A stretch of DNA of 64,000 bases from Chromatiaceae bacterium (GTDB lineage: Bacteria; Pseudomonadota; Gammaproteobacteria; Chromatiales; Chromatiaceae). The stretch spans positions 1,054,001 to 1,118,000 of the forward strand of contig JACKMT010000001.1 of assembly GCA_024235255.1 (NCBI GenBank). Direction: 5' to 3'. Positions 53,941 through 63,172 of this stretch are shown here, in pieces; within the stretch, counting starts at the first letter, position 1; every line of letters begins with the position of its first letter. Made by a program: the position numbers and the translations under genes. A model generated the notes under the pieces. It did not search any database, was not told the DNA's origin, and saw only the letters and a program-made list of their open reading frames with translations.

Positions 53941-56076
53941 TCAGTACTCTCCGTCAGCCGATGCTCCGTGGTGGATCATGGCCAACGGTTCGAAAGCCTC
54001 GGCACTCATGTCTCTCCGCCCGACCGGCCTTAAGTTTGCTTTCAACTTCAGACGTTCTACTGCGAGATGCCCGAACTGTGCCACCTGCGCGCAGAGAAAG
54101 TTCATCTGTCGTCTCTTCCTCGCCTCGCTCTCCAGACTTTTGCTGATGGCGTATTCCACCATGCCCAGTTCGGGATCGATGATCAGTGTGCAGCCACTGC
54201 GGTACTTAAAAGTGAGCCCTCCGTGTATAGAATCCACCACCTGTTCACCATGCGCGTTGATCAGATTCTCCTCGCGCCACTGCGTCAACACGATGAGCAA
54301 TTGAGTTCTGGTGCGTCCACCCGGCACTATCCTCACCGTCGGCCGTACCGCATGAACTTCCAACGGACCAATCCCCTCAGCTCGATTTCCTTTCGTACGC
54401 AGGTCGATGCCGAGAAAACTCTCAACTTTCCGCACCATCGGCGACTCCTCATTGAGCGCCCGTCGGGTTATCCAGCGACGCAGAAAAATGGCGAACGCTT
54501 TGCCGAGCATGTGGCGGTTGCGCCGATCGACACCCTGTTCAGGTTTGCCTTCAGCACGCTTGCCCTCCGGCCTCTCATCCAGCCAGACAAGCCGGAGGAA
54601 GCTCTTTTCAGCATCCTTGAATTTGCCTTGGTCCAATAAGTTGAGATACTCGTTGCTTTCGCTGAGCAACATCCAGCCATCGAGTTTGCCGGACTCGTAG
54701 GCATACGCCATGGTTCTGAGAACGCCCGCCGAAGGCAGATATTTTTCGAACTGCCGCTGTTCCTGTTCGGCAATGCGATGCCAGCGCAGGGAATCTTCAG
54801 CCAGGGTTCTCACATCGACCGGATAGATACCGTGATTGCGAAACGCTTCGATGAAAGCGAGCCGGTAGCGGAGCGGATCCTCCGGCACCAGATCGAAGTC
54901 GGAGGTAATCAGCGCGCGCAGATAGTCGCCAAAGTCGATGTCGACCGCAGGCAGGTAATCCACCGCGCGAATGCAGACCGTCAGCACCCGGTTGGCTGCA
55001 TGCGTCGCCTCGTCGGCAAAGCGTTTGGCCAGATCCGGGTGGATCTCGCCGGCAGGAAGTACGCCGGTGCCGTTGGTGGCGATCCGGCGCAGGTCCGCGA
55101 CCCGCTCCTTGTAGATGCGAAAAAACGCGTCATAGACGGCTGCCACCAGGATCGCACCGCGCTCATGCGGCTCATGGGCGCGGCCCAGGGCGGAGGGATC
55201 GGGTGGCAGCCGGTGACCATCCTCATCCATGTTACCGAGCGCGTTGCGCAGCGCATTGCCGCGGCCGGTAGAGCGCGCAAACTGCGTAGCTAGTCGTGCC
55301 AGCAGGTTATCGTGGTCCAGATCGCCCCGGGTGCGCTGGATCTGATCCAGTAACAGACCCGGAATACTGAAGTGTTGAAATATTGCAACAATGTCGGCGA
55401 ACGCCTCATGAAAGGCGAGCATATCCGGATTGCTCGGCTTCAGTAAGCGCCGGTGGATGCCGTCGAGGATTGCATGTGTCGTCTCATGCGCGATGATATC
55501 GTGGGAGAGGCAGGTGAAAACCATGCCGCCGGGCAGTTCCTGGCGGGGATCCACCGCGGGTGCATTGAAGTAGCCGAACAGGAGCGCTTTCTTCGCGGGT
55601 GAGTAGTAGGCGTTCTGATCGCGCAGCGCGTGTGGGTAGATGCGCAGCCGCTGGACGAATCTGCGCGGATCAAAACTATCGAGGTGTTCGCCGTTCTCAT
55701 CCCAATAACGTTCGGCCCAGAGCACCCGGCGCCCCAGAATCCGTTCAAAGTTGTTGATCGTCAATGCAGCGACCGCATAGACCATCTGTTGATGGAACTG
55801 CGGATTGCCGGTGGACGGATCGCGGCCATCGACCGCCAGTGTGCCGGACAGATCGATGGGATCGTAGATACAGTTGCTGGCCGGGTCGACATCGATTACT
55901 TCAAGATACTCGCCAACCGGTCCCGGCGACAGATTTTCCCACGGGACCTGAATGACAGAGCGGCTGATCAGTGCTTTATCAAGCTCGATGTCGACCGCCG
56001 GATCGAGCGAGAAGATCTGAAGCCGGCGGTAAGGCGGCACTGGATTGGAGACTCCTTCTGCTTTGTCTGCGGCCAT
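53941..56076 (-). CDS. Gluzincin-type zinc metalloprotease
   Basis: 711 residues from the ATG at 56076 (AGGGA 5 nt upstream); ATGs at 56121 and 56145 extend the frame without a better ribosome-binding site. The zinc site is HETTH, followed 22 residues later by HEAFAD, whose Glu is the third ligand, as in thermolysin-like and M36-like peptidases. In this numbering they are His197, His201 and Glu224. The C-terminal ~350 residues are not recognised. No signal peptide, so it appears intracellular, which is unusual for this class. First gene of the four-hydrolase operon; its stop is 1 bp before the MBL start. Confidence 0.85.
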   Translation of the reverse strand: MAADKAEGVSNPVPPYRRLQIFSLDPAVDIELDKALISRSVIQVPWENLSPGPVGEYLEVIDVDPASNCIYDPIDLSGTLAVDGRDPSTGNPQFHQQMVYAVAALTINNFERILGRRVLWAERYWDENGEHLDSFDPRRFVQRLRIYPHALRDQNAYYSPAKKALLFGYFNAPAVDPRQELPGGMVFTCLSHDIIAHETTHAILDGIHRRLLKPSNPDMLAFHEAFADIVAIFQHFSIPGLLLDQIQRTRGDLDHDNLLARLATQFARSTGRGNALRNALGNMDEDGHRLPPDPSALGRAHEPHERGAILVAAVYDAFFRIYKERVADLRRIATNGTGVLPAGEIHPDLAKRFADEATHAANRVLTVCIRAVDYLPAVDIDFGDYLRALITSDFDLVPEDPLRYRLAFIEAFRNHGIYPVDVRTLAEDSLRWHRIAEQEQRQFEKYLPSAGVLRTMAYAYESGKLDGWMLLSESNEYLNLLDQGKFKDAEKSFLRLVWLDERPEGKRAEGKPEQGVDRRNRHMLGKAFAIFLRRWITRRALNEESPMVRKVESFLGIDLRTKGNRAEGIGPLEVHAVRPTVRIVPGGRTRTQLLIVLTQWREENLINAHGEQVVDSIHGGLTFKYRSGCTLIIDPELGMVEYAISKSLESEARKRRQMNFLCAQVAQFGHLAVERLKLKANLRPVGRRDMSAEAFEPLAMIHHGASADGEY

Positions 56077-56307
56077 ATCTATCCCTGGGTTTGAGTCGTG
56101 GCTGTTTAAAAGCCTCTTCATCTGTGCCTGTGCAGATTTTAGCACAGGATCTCGGTGTCAATTTGAGGGTTGCTTCCCGGCGAAACGCCGCCGCGCTTTA
56201 CAACGTCTGAGATAGTGCACTCCGTCTGGTCATGTTTTGCCCTCCCCGGCCGAACAAACGGGTAGCAATATCCAATTTAACATCCGTTATTGTCGGAGAA
56301 TTCGTTG

Positions 56308-56850
56308 ATGGAATGGTTGTTACTGGCGGGTGCAGCGCTGTTGATCTGGGGTGTAGTCCTCTACAACCGGCTGGTAAGCGACAGCCACCGGGTGAAGCAG
56401 GCTTGGAGCGATATCTCGGTGCAGCTGAAATTGCGCCACGATCTGATTCCGAAACTGATCGCCGCGGTGGACGCCTACGCCAGCTACGAACGGACGCTGT
56501 TGCACGAGGTCACCCGGCAGCGGGCGGCTGCCGAGCGCGCCAAGGATCCGGCCGCAGCGGCGCATGCCGAGGCGCTGCTGGGCGACGGACTACGCCGCAT
56601 GCTGGCAATCGCCGAAGCCTATCCGGAGCTCAAAGCCGACCGCCAGTTCCTGCAGCTGATGGGCCAGCTCAGTGAGGTGGAGGATCAGATCCAGTACGCC
56701 CGGCGCTTCTACAACGGCGCGGTGCGCAATCTCAATGTCCGCATTGACTCTTTTCCCGACCTGTTGATAGCCCGCAGCTTCAGCTTCCGGCCCGCCCAGT
56801 TTTTCGAACTGGAGGCAGCAGTCGAGGAGACCAGAGGAACACGCCAATGA
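56308..56850 (+). CDS. LemA-family protein
   Basis: 180 residues from the ATG at 56308, which has CGGAG 9 nt upstream; a TTG six codons earlier is less likely. One N-terminal membrane segment (~2-20), then the LemA four-helix domain with YNRLVSDSHRVKQAWSDISVQLKLRHDLIPKL (in parts) and the conserved ARRFYNGAVRNLN. LemA proteins have the N-terminus in or at the membrane and a cytoplasmic or periplasmic helical bundle; the function is not settled. It overlaps the following DUF2207 gene by 4 bp and the two are a common pair. Confidence 0.93.
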   Translation: MEWLLLAGAALLIWGVVLYNRLVSDSHRVKQAWSDISVQLKLRHDLIPKLIAAVDAYASYERTLLHEVTRQRAAAERAKDPAAAAHAEALLGDGLRRMLAIAEAYPELKADRQFLQLMGQLSEVEDQIQYARRFYNGAVRNLNVRIDSFPDLLIARSFSFRPAQFFELEAAVEETRGTRQ

Positions 56851-58760
56851 TGAAACTGATACTGATCCGATTGCTCCTGTTAGGACTGCTCTTCTGTTCC
56901 GCCAGCCACGCCGAGGAGCGGATCCTCAACTTTCACAGCATCCTGGAACTGCGCAGCGACGGCAGCATGCTGGTGGAGGAGCGGATCCTGGTGCAGGCCG
57001 AGGGCATAAAGATCAAGCGCGGCATCTACCGCGACTTTCCCACCACATACAGAGATAAGCTTGGCAACCGTGTCACCATCGGTTTCGAACTGCTCTCGGT
57101 AAGCCGGGATGGCCGCAGCGAGCCCTACCACACGGAGCGGCGGGACAACGGCATACGCATCTACGCCGGGCAGGAGCAGGTGTTTCTCAATCGAGGCCAC
57201 TACGAATACACTTTCCGCTACCTCACCAACCGTCATCTGGGTTTTTTTGCCGACCACGACGAACTCTACTGGAACGTCACCGGTAACGGCTGGGACTTTC
57301 CCATCGCACGCGCCAGCGCCCAAGTACGGCTGCCCGGTCGCAGCTTGGAGGGAGCGATCGGACTGGAAGCCTACACCGGGAGTCAGGGCAGCCAGGGCAG
57401 GGAGTACCGCACTGAAATAACAGGCGAAGCGTTCTGGTTCTTTACCACCGCCCCGCTCGGCCGCCACCAGGGGTTGACCATCGTGGTCGCCTGGCCCAAG
57501 GGCCTGATCGCAGAGCCCGACCTGGCGCAGCGGTTAAGCTGGCTGCTGCAGGAGAACAGCAGCGTGTTGATCGCGCTGGGCGGTGTCGCACTACTGTTGG
57601 TCTACTATGTGATCGCCTGGCTGCGGGTCGGCCGCGATCCGGAACCCGGCGTGGTGATTCCCGAGTATCAACCGCCGGAGGGGTACTCCCCCGCCGCCCT
57701 CAGATTCATCAGCAGAATGGGTTACGACAACCAGGCTTTCAGCGCTGCGCTGGTCAACATGGCGGTAAAGGGCTATCTGCGTATCGAAGAGGACAACGAG
57801 GGAAGCTTCACGCTGATCAAGACCGGTGAGATGCCCCGGCTGGCAGCGGGAGAAGGCGCGATTGCCAGTGCGCTGTTCGGTGCGGGCAGCAGCCGCATTG
57901 CCCTCCAGCAGCACAACCATCAACAGATCGGCAACGCGGTCAAGGTCCACAAAAGGGCATTGAAACGGGATTATGAAAAAACCTATTTCGTCACCAACAG
58001 CATCTATCTGCTGCCCGGCATTCTGTTGACCATAGCCGTCTGCCTGACTGCGCTGCTTGCGCTGCCCGACAACGGACAAAAAAGCATGACCGGTTTCATG
58101 CTGGTGTGGCTCTCGTTCTGGTCGGTCGGTGTATTCGCGCTGCTATCGGCTGCCCGGAGTGCCTGGCGCGGTGCGCTGTCGACCGGTGCCGGATACTTGC
58201 CGGCGATCGGCATCAGCCTGTTCGCACTGCCCTTCCTGGGCGGAGAGGTCTTCGGCCTATATGCGCTGTTCAGTCAGGGCTCCCCGCTGCTGGCCGGAGT
58301 GCTGTTGCTGCTGGTCGCCGTCAATATCTTTTTTTATCAGTGGATGAAGGCACCCACCCACAAGGGGCGAACGCTGCTCGACCGGACCGCCGGATTCAAC
58401 CTCTACCTGTCGGTGGCGGAGAAGGATGAGTTGAATTTCAGACACCCCCCGGAAAAGACGGCCGAGCTGTTCGAACGCTACCTTCCTTTTGCTATTGCCC
58501 TTGGCGTCGAGCAGCGCTGGGCGGAGCGTTTTACCAATGTGCTGCGTCGTGCCGGTCATGGCGATTCGCACTATTCTCCCGATTGGTACCACGGACGCAG
58601 TTGGAATCACAGTGATCCCGCCGGGTTCGGCTGCGCCATGGGCAGCGCGATGAGCGCCGCCATCGCCTCCTCCTCATCCGCGCCGGGCTCATCCTCGGGC
58701 TCCGGCGGCGGCGGTTCATCCGGCGGTGGTGGGGGCGGCGGCGGGGGCGGCGGCTGGTGA
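56847..58760 (+). CDS. DUF2207-domain membrane protein
   Basis: 637 residues. Signal peptide or first membrane segment (~5-22), a large beta-rich extracytoplasmic DUF2207 domain (~25-215), then several membrane segments (~233-253, 385-407, 418-438, 450-495). The end is a Ser/Gly-rich tail finishing in a run of Gly and Trp (SGGGGGGGGGGGW), typical of the family. Starts at the overlapping ATGATG (56847 or 56850), so it is translationally coupled to lemA. Role unknown; the family often accompanies LemA in envelope-related loci. Confidence 0.92.
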   Translation: MMKLILIRLLLLGLLFCSASHAEERILNFHSILELRSDGSMLVEERILVQAEGIKIKRGIYRDFPTTYRDKLGNRVTIGFELLSVSRDGRSEPYHTERRDNGIRIYAGQEQVFLNRGHYEYTFRYLTNRHLGFFADHDELYWNVTGNGWDFPIARASAQVRLPGRSLEGAIGLEAYTGSQGSQGREYRTEITGEAFWFFTTAPLGRHQGLTIVVAWPKGLIAEPDLAQRLSWLLQENSSVLIALGGVALLLVYYVIAWLRVGRDPEPGVVIPEYQPPEGYSPAALRFISRMGYDNQAFSAALVNMAVKGYLRIEEDNEGSFTLIKTGEMPRLAAGEGAIASALFGAGSSRIALQQHNHQQIGNAVKVHKRALKRDYEKTYFVTNSIYLLPGILLTIAVCLTALLALPDNGQKSMTGFMLVWLSFWSVGVFALLSAARSAWRGALSTGAGYLPAIGISLFALPFLGGEVFGLYALFSQGSPLLAGVLLLLVAVNIFFYQWMKAPTHKGRTLLDRTAGFNLYLSVAEKDELNFRHPPEKTAELFERYLPFAIALGVEQRWAERFTNVLRRAGHGDSHYSPDWYHGRSWNHSDPAGFGCAMGSAMSAAIASSSSAPGSSSGSGGGGSSGGGGGGGGGGGW

Positions 58761-58833
58761 TGGGCAGCGGTGCCGTTTTTCCGGTGTTTCGGCTGACGGA
58801 ACGAAGTAAGCGCTCAGTTAAAGGCAGGCTTGC

Positions 58834-59190
58834 TTATCCGGTTCTGATCTGATCCACACAAAAGTTCCCAGGCAAGAGTGCCTCGATGTCGGCAACCGTT
58901 TGTGCTTTCGGCAGTTCCGTGTAGCGCTGCCGGAGCTATGCATAGGACGCCAGTCCGTTCGCTTTCGCAATCTCGATCAGCGAGTATAGATTGGCACTGG
59001 CTTTCACCCCGTTGACCGCATTACCGAACCGGCGCCGGGCATGGGCCATACATCCCACAGCGGTCAGTGAAATTTCCTTGACGATGGCGTTGTACCCATC
59101 GTAACCGTCCGTTTGCAGATAGCCTGAGAATCCTGCCAACAGCCGACTGGACACCTCGGCACCACGACCAGGATCGTAGTCGTGCGGTAT
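58834..59190 (-). pseudogene. IS66-family transposase relic (tnpC fragment)
   Basis: The frame contains LLAGFSGYLQTDGYDGYN, VGCMAHARRRF and then, directly, VKASANLYSLIEIAKANGL, a TAG stop at 58936, and in the same frame beyond it RYTELPKAQTVADIEALLP. These are recognisable pieces of the IS66 DDE transposase, but about 100 residues between MAHARRRF and KASANLYSLIE are deleted and the stop is premature. The N-terminal part is also missing. Inactive remnant. Confidence 0.85.
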
Positions 59191-59289
59191 ACAGCACCTG
59201 TTGCAAAACGCTCGACTGCACAGCTCCGGTGAACGACACTGAAACCCCATTGGGCAACTGGATCCGCCAGTCGCTTACAGTACTGGGTG

Positions 59290-59587
59290 AAACCAGTTTG
59301 ACGCGTTGAACCAGTGATCCGGCCAGCCCAATCGGCAGCAGATCGCCACCCCTGCCCCGCTTCGCCGGTGTCACCAATGCCCGATGCTTACTGTTCGGCG
59401 CAAAGTCTCCGTGAAAACGGGTCGGATTGACGCTTGGCTTCGCCACCAATGCCGCCAGGCGGCCAACGAAATCCAGCGGCTCAAAGATCACATGCGTGGT
59501 GCCGTCCCGGGACGGCGTCTTGAGCTGGTAACGGATGTCGCCGTTCGGCGTGAGTGACAGGCGTTTCTCGGCGACCGCCGGTCTTGA
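59290..59587 (-). pseudogene. IS91-type transposase relic, copy A
   Basis: An uninterrupted stretch resembles the C-terminal part of IS91/ISCR-type (Y2 rolling-circle) transposases: RYQLKTPSRDGTTHVIFEPL, FVGRLAALVAKPSVN, FHGDFAPNSKHRALVTPAKRG. The catalytic N-terminus is absent. It starts 10 bp after the CHAP gene ends; a related fragment lies on the other side of that gene at 60871-61165. Confidence 0.75.
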
Positions 59588-59597
59588 GAATCTGTGT

Positions 59598-60698
59598 TTA
59601 AATTGTACTGCCGACATTTACTATCTCATTGACTTTTCGTGTATTAATACAAACCCTGGCTCCAATATTTCCGTCAATGGTTACAAAGCTCTTGTTCACA
59701 TCGGTCAAAGCCTTGCTGTCATTTACATAGCGAACGAACATGGCACTATGGTTGTTGAAGCGAACATAATCGCCTGCCGTCATATAGTACGCTCCACTGG
59801 TCAGATCGGCTTTTGTCTTGCTTCTTCCCAGACCGCTGAAATACCTGTTCATAGTCCCGGAACCGATTCCATCAGAGTCAAAATCCTCGGGAGCGACAGT
59901 TGGAGCATCCCAAAAACCGGATTTTCGTAGACACCAAGATACGAATTCGCTGCACCATGCGCCTGTACATCCGTATTTCGTACCGTCGCTTTTGCCCAAT
60001 TCGGTGACGGCCCAATGTAGTTGAGCGATCCTGCGAACGCCTACGTCAAGAGCAGCCAGCTTACTTTGCAAGATTTGATCCGCCAATCCGATCATGCCGA
60101 AGCGCTCGCCCAGGGAACCGTCGAGCCAAACCTCCTCTCCCGGCAACGGCCAGTCGACAAGGACAAAATCGCTGTGCACAACTTTGATATTTTCGATCAG
60201 GATTCCGTCGCCTGAAGGATTCGCCAGAACCAGATTGTCCCAAGCGTCGGTTGGTACGGTCTCTATCCAATTCTCCGGATCGGTCGCCTCGGCTCCCATA
60301 TCCCAGGTCAGCCATCTTCCCTTGGGAAAGCTGACGCCAGAATGGAACCCGTGAAGGCGAAGGAACTTCCTGTCTGAGTTGAAGTAAAGTACGAGATGAT
60401 CGGTTTGGCTTGCGGCGTTGTCATGATTATTGGAGATTTTGATGGATATATAGTTCTTGCCGACTCCCGGACCACCATCGCTCTGCTTCGCTAACTCTCT
60501 AGCCTGTTTAACCAGCTGTTTGAATTTCTTGAGCCCTGCCGAATCTTTAGGTACAGGAAAAGCCTTTTTGGACTTGGTCATCAGAAGACGGTGGGAAAAC
60601 GCAAACCCTTGAAGATGAGTGGAATCGGGAAGCAGTAAAGGCACGTGAATTTTGCTTACCTTCGATACGGGATACAGTTCGGGAATCGTTGTTGCCAT
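59598..60698 (-). CDS. CHAP/NlpC-like cysteine amidase-domain protein
   Basis: 366 residues; the ATG at 60698 follows a perfect AAAGGAGGT. The N-terminal ~200 residues are beta-rich and of unknown family (YISIKISNNHD, LVLYFNSDRKFLRLHGF, in parts). The C-terminal domain (~225-366) is CHAP-like: catalytic Cys249 in GAWCSEFVSWC, His317 in FNNHSAMFV and a likely third residue in TIDGNIG. CHAP enzymes cut peptide or amide bonds in peptidoglycan. No signal peptide, so export would need another route, or it acts inside cells. Flanked on both sides by IS91-type relics, it looks like passenger DNA. Possible toxin or lysin; not proven. Confidence 0.72.
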   Translation of the reverse strand: MATTIPELYPVSKVSKIHVPLLLPDSTHLQGFAFSHRLLMTKSKKAFPVPKDSAGLKKFKQLVKQARELAKQSDGGPGVGKNYISIKISNNHDNAASQTDHLVLYFNSDRKFLRLHGFHSGVSFPKGRWLTWDMGAEATDPENWIETVPTDAWDNLVLANPSGDGILIENIKVVHSDFVLVDWPLPGEEVWLDGSLGERFGMIGLADQILQSKLAALDVGVRRIAQLHWAVTELGKSDGTKYGCTGAWCSEFVSWCLRKSGFWDAPTVAPEDFDSDGIGSGTMNRYFSGLGRSKTKADLTSGAYYMTAGDYVRFNNHSAMFVRYVNDSKALTDVNKSFVTIDGNIGARVCINTRKVNEIVNVGSTI

Positions 60699-60870
60699 GA
60701 TGACCTCCTTTCAAATAATTCCTGCGGGATTCCTGGTATTACAAAGCCGCTAATATTTCCCCTATAGAACACGGGTATATAGGAAGTATAGACCCCCTTT
60801 TCGATGAATAACCACCCTGACCACCCCGGAGCAACACGGCCGTTTCACCGTCAGGCACAGCCAATCCCAT

Positions 60871-61165
60871 CTAGTGCGGTAGCTCAACCGGAAAAATCAG
60901 CTGAATTTCGGCCAATGATCCGGCCACACCAAATCGACAGCCGAACGCCGCCCTTGCCCGATGCTTGCTGTTCGGCGCAAAGACTCCGTGAACACGGGTC
61001 AGGTTGATGCTTGGCTTCGGCACCAATGCCGCCAGGCGGGCAATGAAATCCGGCGGCTCAAAGATCACCAGCGTGGTACCGTCTCGCTACGGCATCTTGA
61101 GCTGGCAACGGAAGTTGCCGTTCGGCGTGAGTGATAGGCGTTTCTCGGCGACCGCCGAGCGTATT
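60871..61165 (-). pseudogene. IS91-type transposase relic, copy B
   Basis: Same region of the transposase as copy A and in the same orientation: AEKRLSLTPNGN, then a stop before RDGTTLVIFEPP, FIARLAALVPKPSINLTRVHGVFAPNSKHRA (in parts). It has an in-frame stop near 61085 and diverges after KHRA. It lies ~170 bp upstream of the CHAP gene, giving a direct-repeat flank of about 300 bp around it. Confidence 0.75.
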
Positions 61166-61835
61166 TTGCGGAGGTATCTCCTGCCTCTGATACTTTTGGT
61201 CAACTCATGCCCCCAGTCGGGCTATCCAAGAATTGAAACCGGCTAAATGGACATACGCCCGGCGCCTCGACTTTTATTGACGGCGCAGCTCCAACTCCAA
61301 TCGAGCGAACGCCTGCTCCGCAACGCATCCCCAGGTTTCATTAATATGAAATCATCGAGGAGTAGATTATTCGTTTATTCCAGTATCGGTGAGGGCGGCC
61401 ATTCAATCGCTTTCAGCGGTTGCTATTTCGAGGTGGTGGGTTTTGGCCGTTCAGACTGCCCTATCCTATGGGGCGGCAGATCCTTTCGATGCAGTTTGAA
61501 TGCCGCGAAGTTTCGGCGGTTGGGCATCTGCTCGGTAAAATCCGGAACATCCACTCCCCGATTCCTGCGGGAAGGGGCTGGCCCCTGTCGCATGCAACAG
61601 CAGCGACAAAAAAATGGAGCACCAGCCTGGTCAGCTAATGGGATCTGTTGGGAAAGAGATGAACTGGATTGCCACAGCCGCAACCGCGGAGGATTACAAG
61701 GCTGGATTGTATCACTTCCCTGTGGGATTCATTTTTCAGGAATGCATAGACTATTTTTAACCGGTATACAACATTTCATACTGACTGCCGCAGGGATCAG
61801 CATTCATTGCGGCTTAACAACAGGAATGTAACACT
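61166..61835. other. ~670-bp region upstream of the phosphofructokinase gene
   Basis: Open frames exist on both strands but lack ribosome-binding sites and recognisable motifs, and their composition (many Arg, Ser, Cys, Gly) looks like noise. Probably decayed insertion-sequence flank plus the promoter of the phosphofructokinase gene. No clear hairpin or operator seen. Confidence 0.45.
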
Positions 61836-63062
61836 ATGGCAATAAACTGCGTTGCTCTTCTAACGGCTGGCGGATTGGCGCCGTGCCTTTCAAGCGCTAT
61901 CGGAAGACTGATCGAGCGTTATTCGGAAGTTTCCCCGCAAACAAAAATCATCTGCTATCGAGGGGGCTATAAAGGCCTGCTCATGGGCGACAGCATAGCG
62001 GTTACCCCGGATATCCGTGCCAATGCAGCAGTCCTCTACAAACACGGTGGCAGCCCCATCGGAAACAGCCGAGTGAAATTCACCAACGTGAAAGACTGCG
62101 AAAAACGCGGGCTGGTCAAGCCGGGCGAGAATCCGCTTGAGGTCGCTGCCAGGCAACTGATAAAAGATGGTGTAGAAATCCTCCACACCATTGGGGGTGA
62201 TGATACGAACACCGCTGCTGCCGATCTTGCGGCTTATCTGAAACAGAACGGCTACGCGCTCAATGTCGTGGGTCTGCCAAAAACGGTTGACAACGATGTA
62301 TTCCCGATCAAACAAAGCCTCGGTGCATGGACCGCAGCGGAAGCGGGCGCGAAATACTTTGCCAACGTCGTGGCCGAGCATAATGCAAATCCGCGCATGC
62401 TGATCATCCACGAGGTTATGGGGCGCAATTGCGGCTGGCTTACCGCCTATACAGCGAAAGTGTACCGCGACAATCTGGAAAAACTGGAGTTCCTGCCCAA
62501 TATCGGCCTGAGCAAGGCACGCAAGGATATCCACGCCGTGTTCGTTCCGGAAATGAAGATCGATATTCCCGCCGAAGCAAAACGTCTGAAAAAGGTCATG
62601 GACGAACTGGATAACGTAAATATCTTCATTTCCGAAGGCGCCGGTGTGGAGTCCATCGTCAAAGAGATGGAAGCTGCGGGAGAAGAGATCCCGCGCGACG
62701 CATTCGGGCACATCAAACTCGATGCCGTTAATCCAGGTGCGTGGTTCGGCAAACAATTTGCCGGGCTGCTGGACGCTGAAAAAGTACTGACTCAGAAATC
62801 AGGCTACTTCTCCCGTGCAGCCGCATCGAACGCAGCAGACCTGAAGCTCATCAAGGCGTGTTGCGACAAGGCCGTTGAATGCGCGATTGCGGGAGTAGGC
62901 GGCGTGATCGGCCAGGACGATGACCGGGGTTACGAGTTACGCGCCATTGAGTTTCCCCGTATCGCCGGCGGAAAACCCTTCAATATTGATACCGACTGGT
63001 TCACCGCGCTGCTCAACGACATCGGTCAATCTAAAGGCGCAAAGGTCAAGGTCGCGCATTAA
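61836..63062 (+). CDS. pfp: Pyrophosphate-dependent 6-phosphofructokinase
   Basis: 408 residues; ATG at 61836 with AGGAATG upstream. The reaction is reversible phosphorylation of fructose 6-phosphate with PPi. The key motif is GGDDTN (HTIGGDDTN): the second Asp where ATP-dependent enzymes have Gly marks PPi use. PKTVDND and the MGRNCGWLTAY substrate region are intact. PPi-PFKs of this kind occur in methanotrophs and sulfur-oxidising symbionts, where they are linked to the Calvin cycle and energy saving. Complete, monocistronic as far as seen. Confidence 0.94.
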   Translation: MAINCVALLTAGGLAPCLSSAIGRLIERYSEVSPQTKIICYRGGYKGLLMGDSIAVTPDIRANAAVLYKHGGSPIGNSRVKFTNVKDCEKRGLVKPGENPLEVAARQLIKDGVEILHTIGGDDTNTAAADLAAYLKQNGYALNVVGLPKTVDNDVFPIKQSLGAWTAAEAGAKYFANVVAEHNANPRMLIIHEVMGRNCGWLTAYTAKVYRDNLEKLEFLPNIGLSKARKDIHAVFVPEMKIDIPAEAKRLKKVMDELDNVNIFISEGAGVESIVKEMEAAGEEIPRDAFGHIKLDAVNPGAWFGKQFAGLLDAEKVLTQKSGYFSRAAASNAADLKLIKACCDKAVECAIAGVGGVIGQDDDRGYELRAIEFPRIAGGKPFNIDTDWFTALLNDIGQSKGAKVKVAH

Positions 63063-63172
63063 ACTGGAGAAGGTGCTTCACCGGGGCGGCCTCGTCGCAT
63101 CGCAGCAAGAAGCGTCGAGGCCACGTCCAGCAACCGACTAGTCAGTTCAGAAGCTTCGGACAACCATCGGGC

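Noticed and set aside
61247..61831. 194-codon frame before the phosphofructokinase gene
   Set aside because: No ribosome-binding site, odd composition, no motif; an equally unconvincing frame exists on the other strand (61423-61683).
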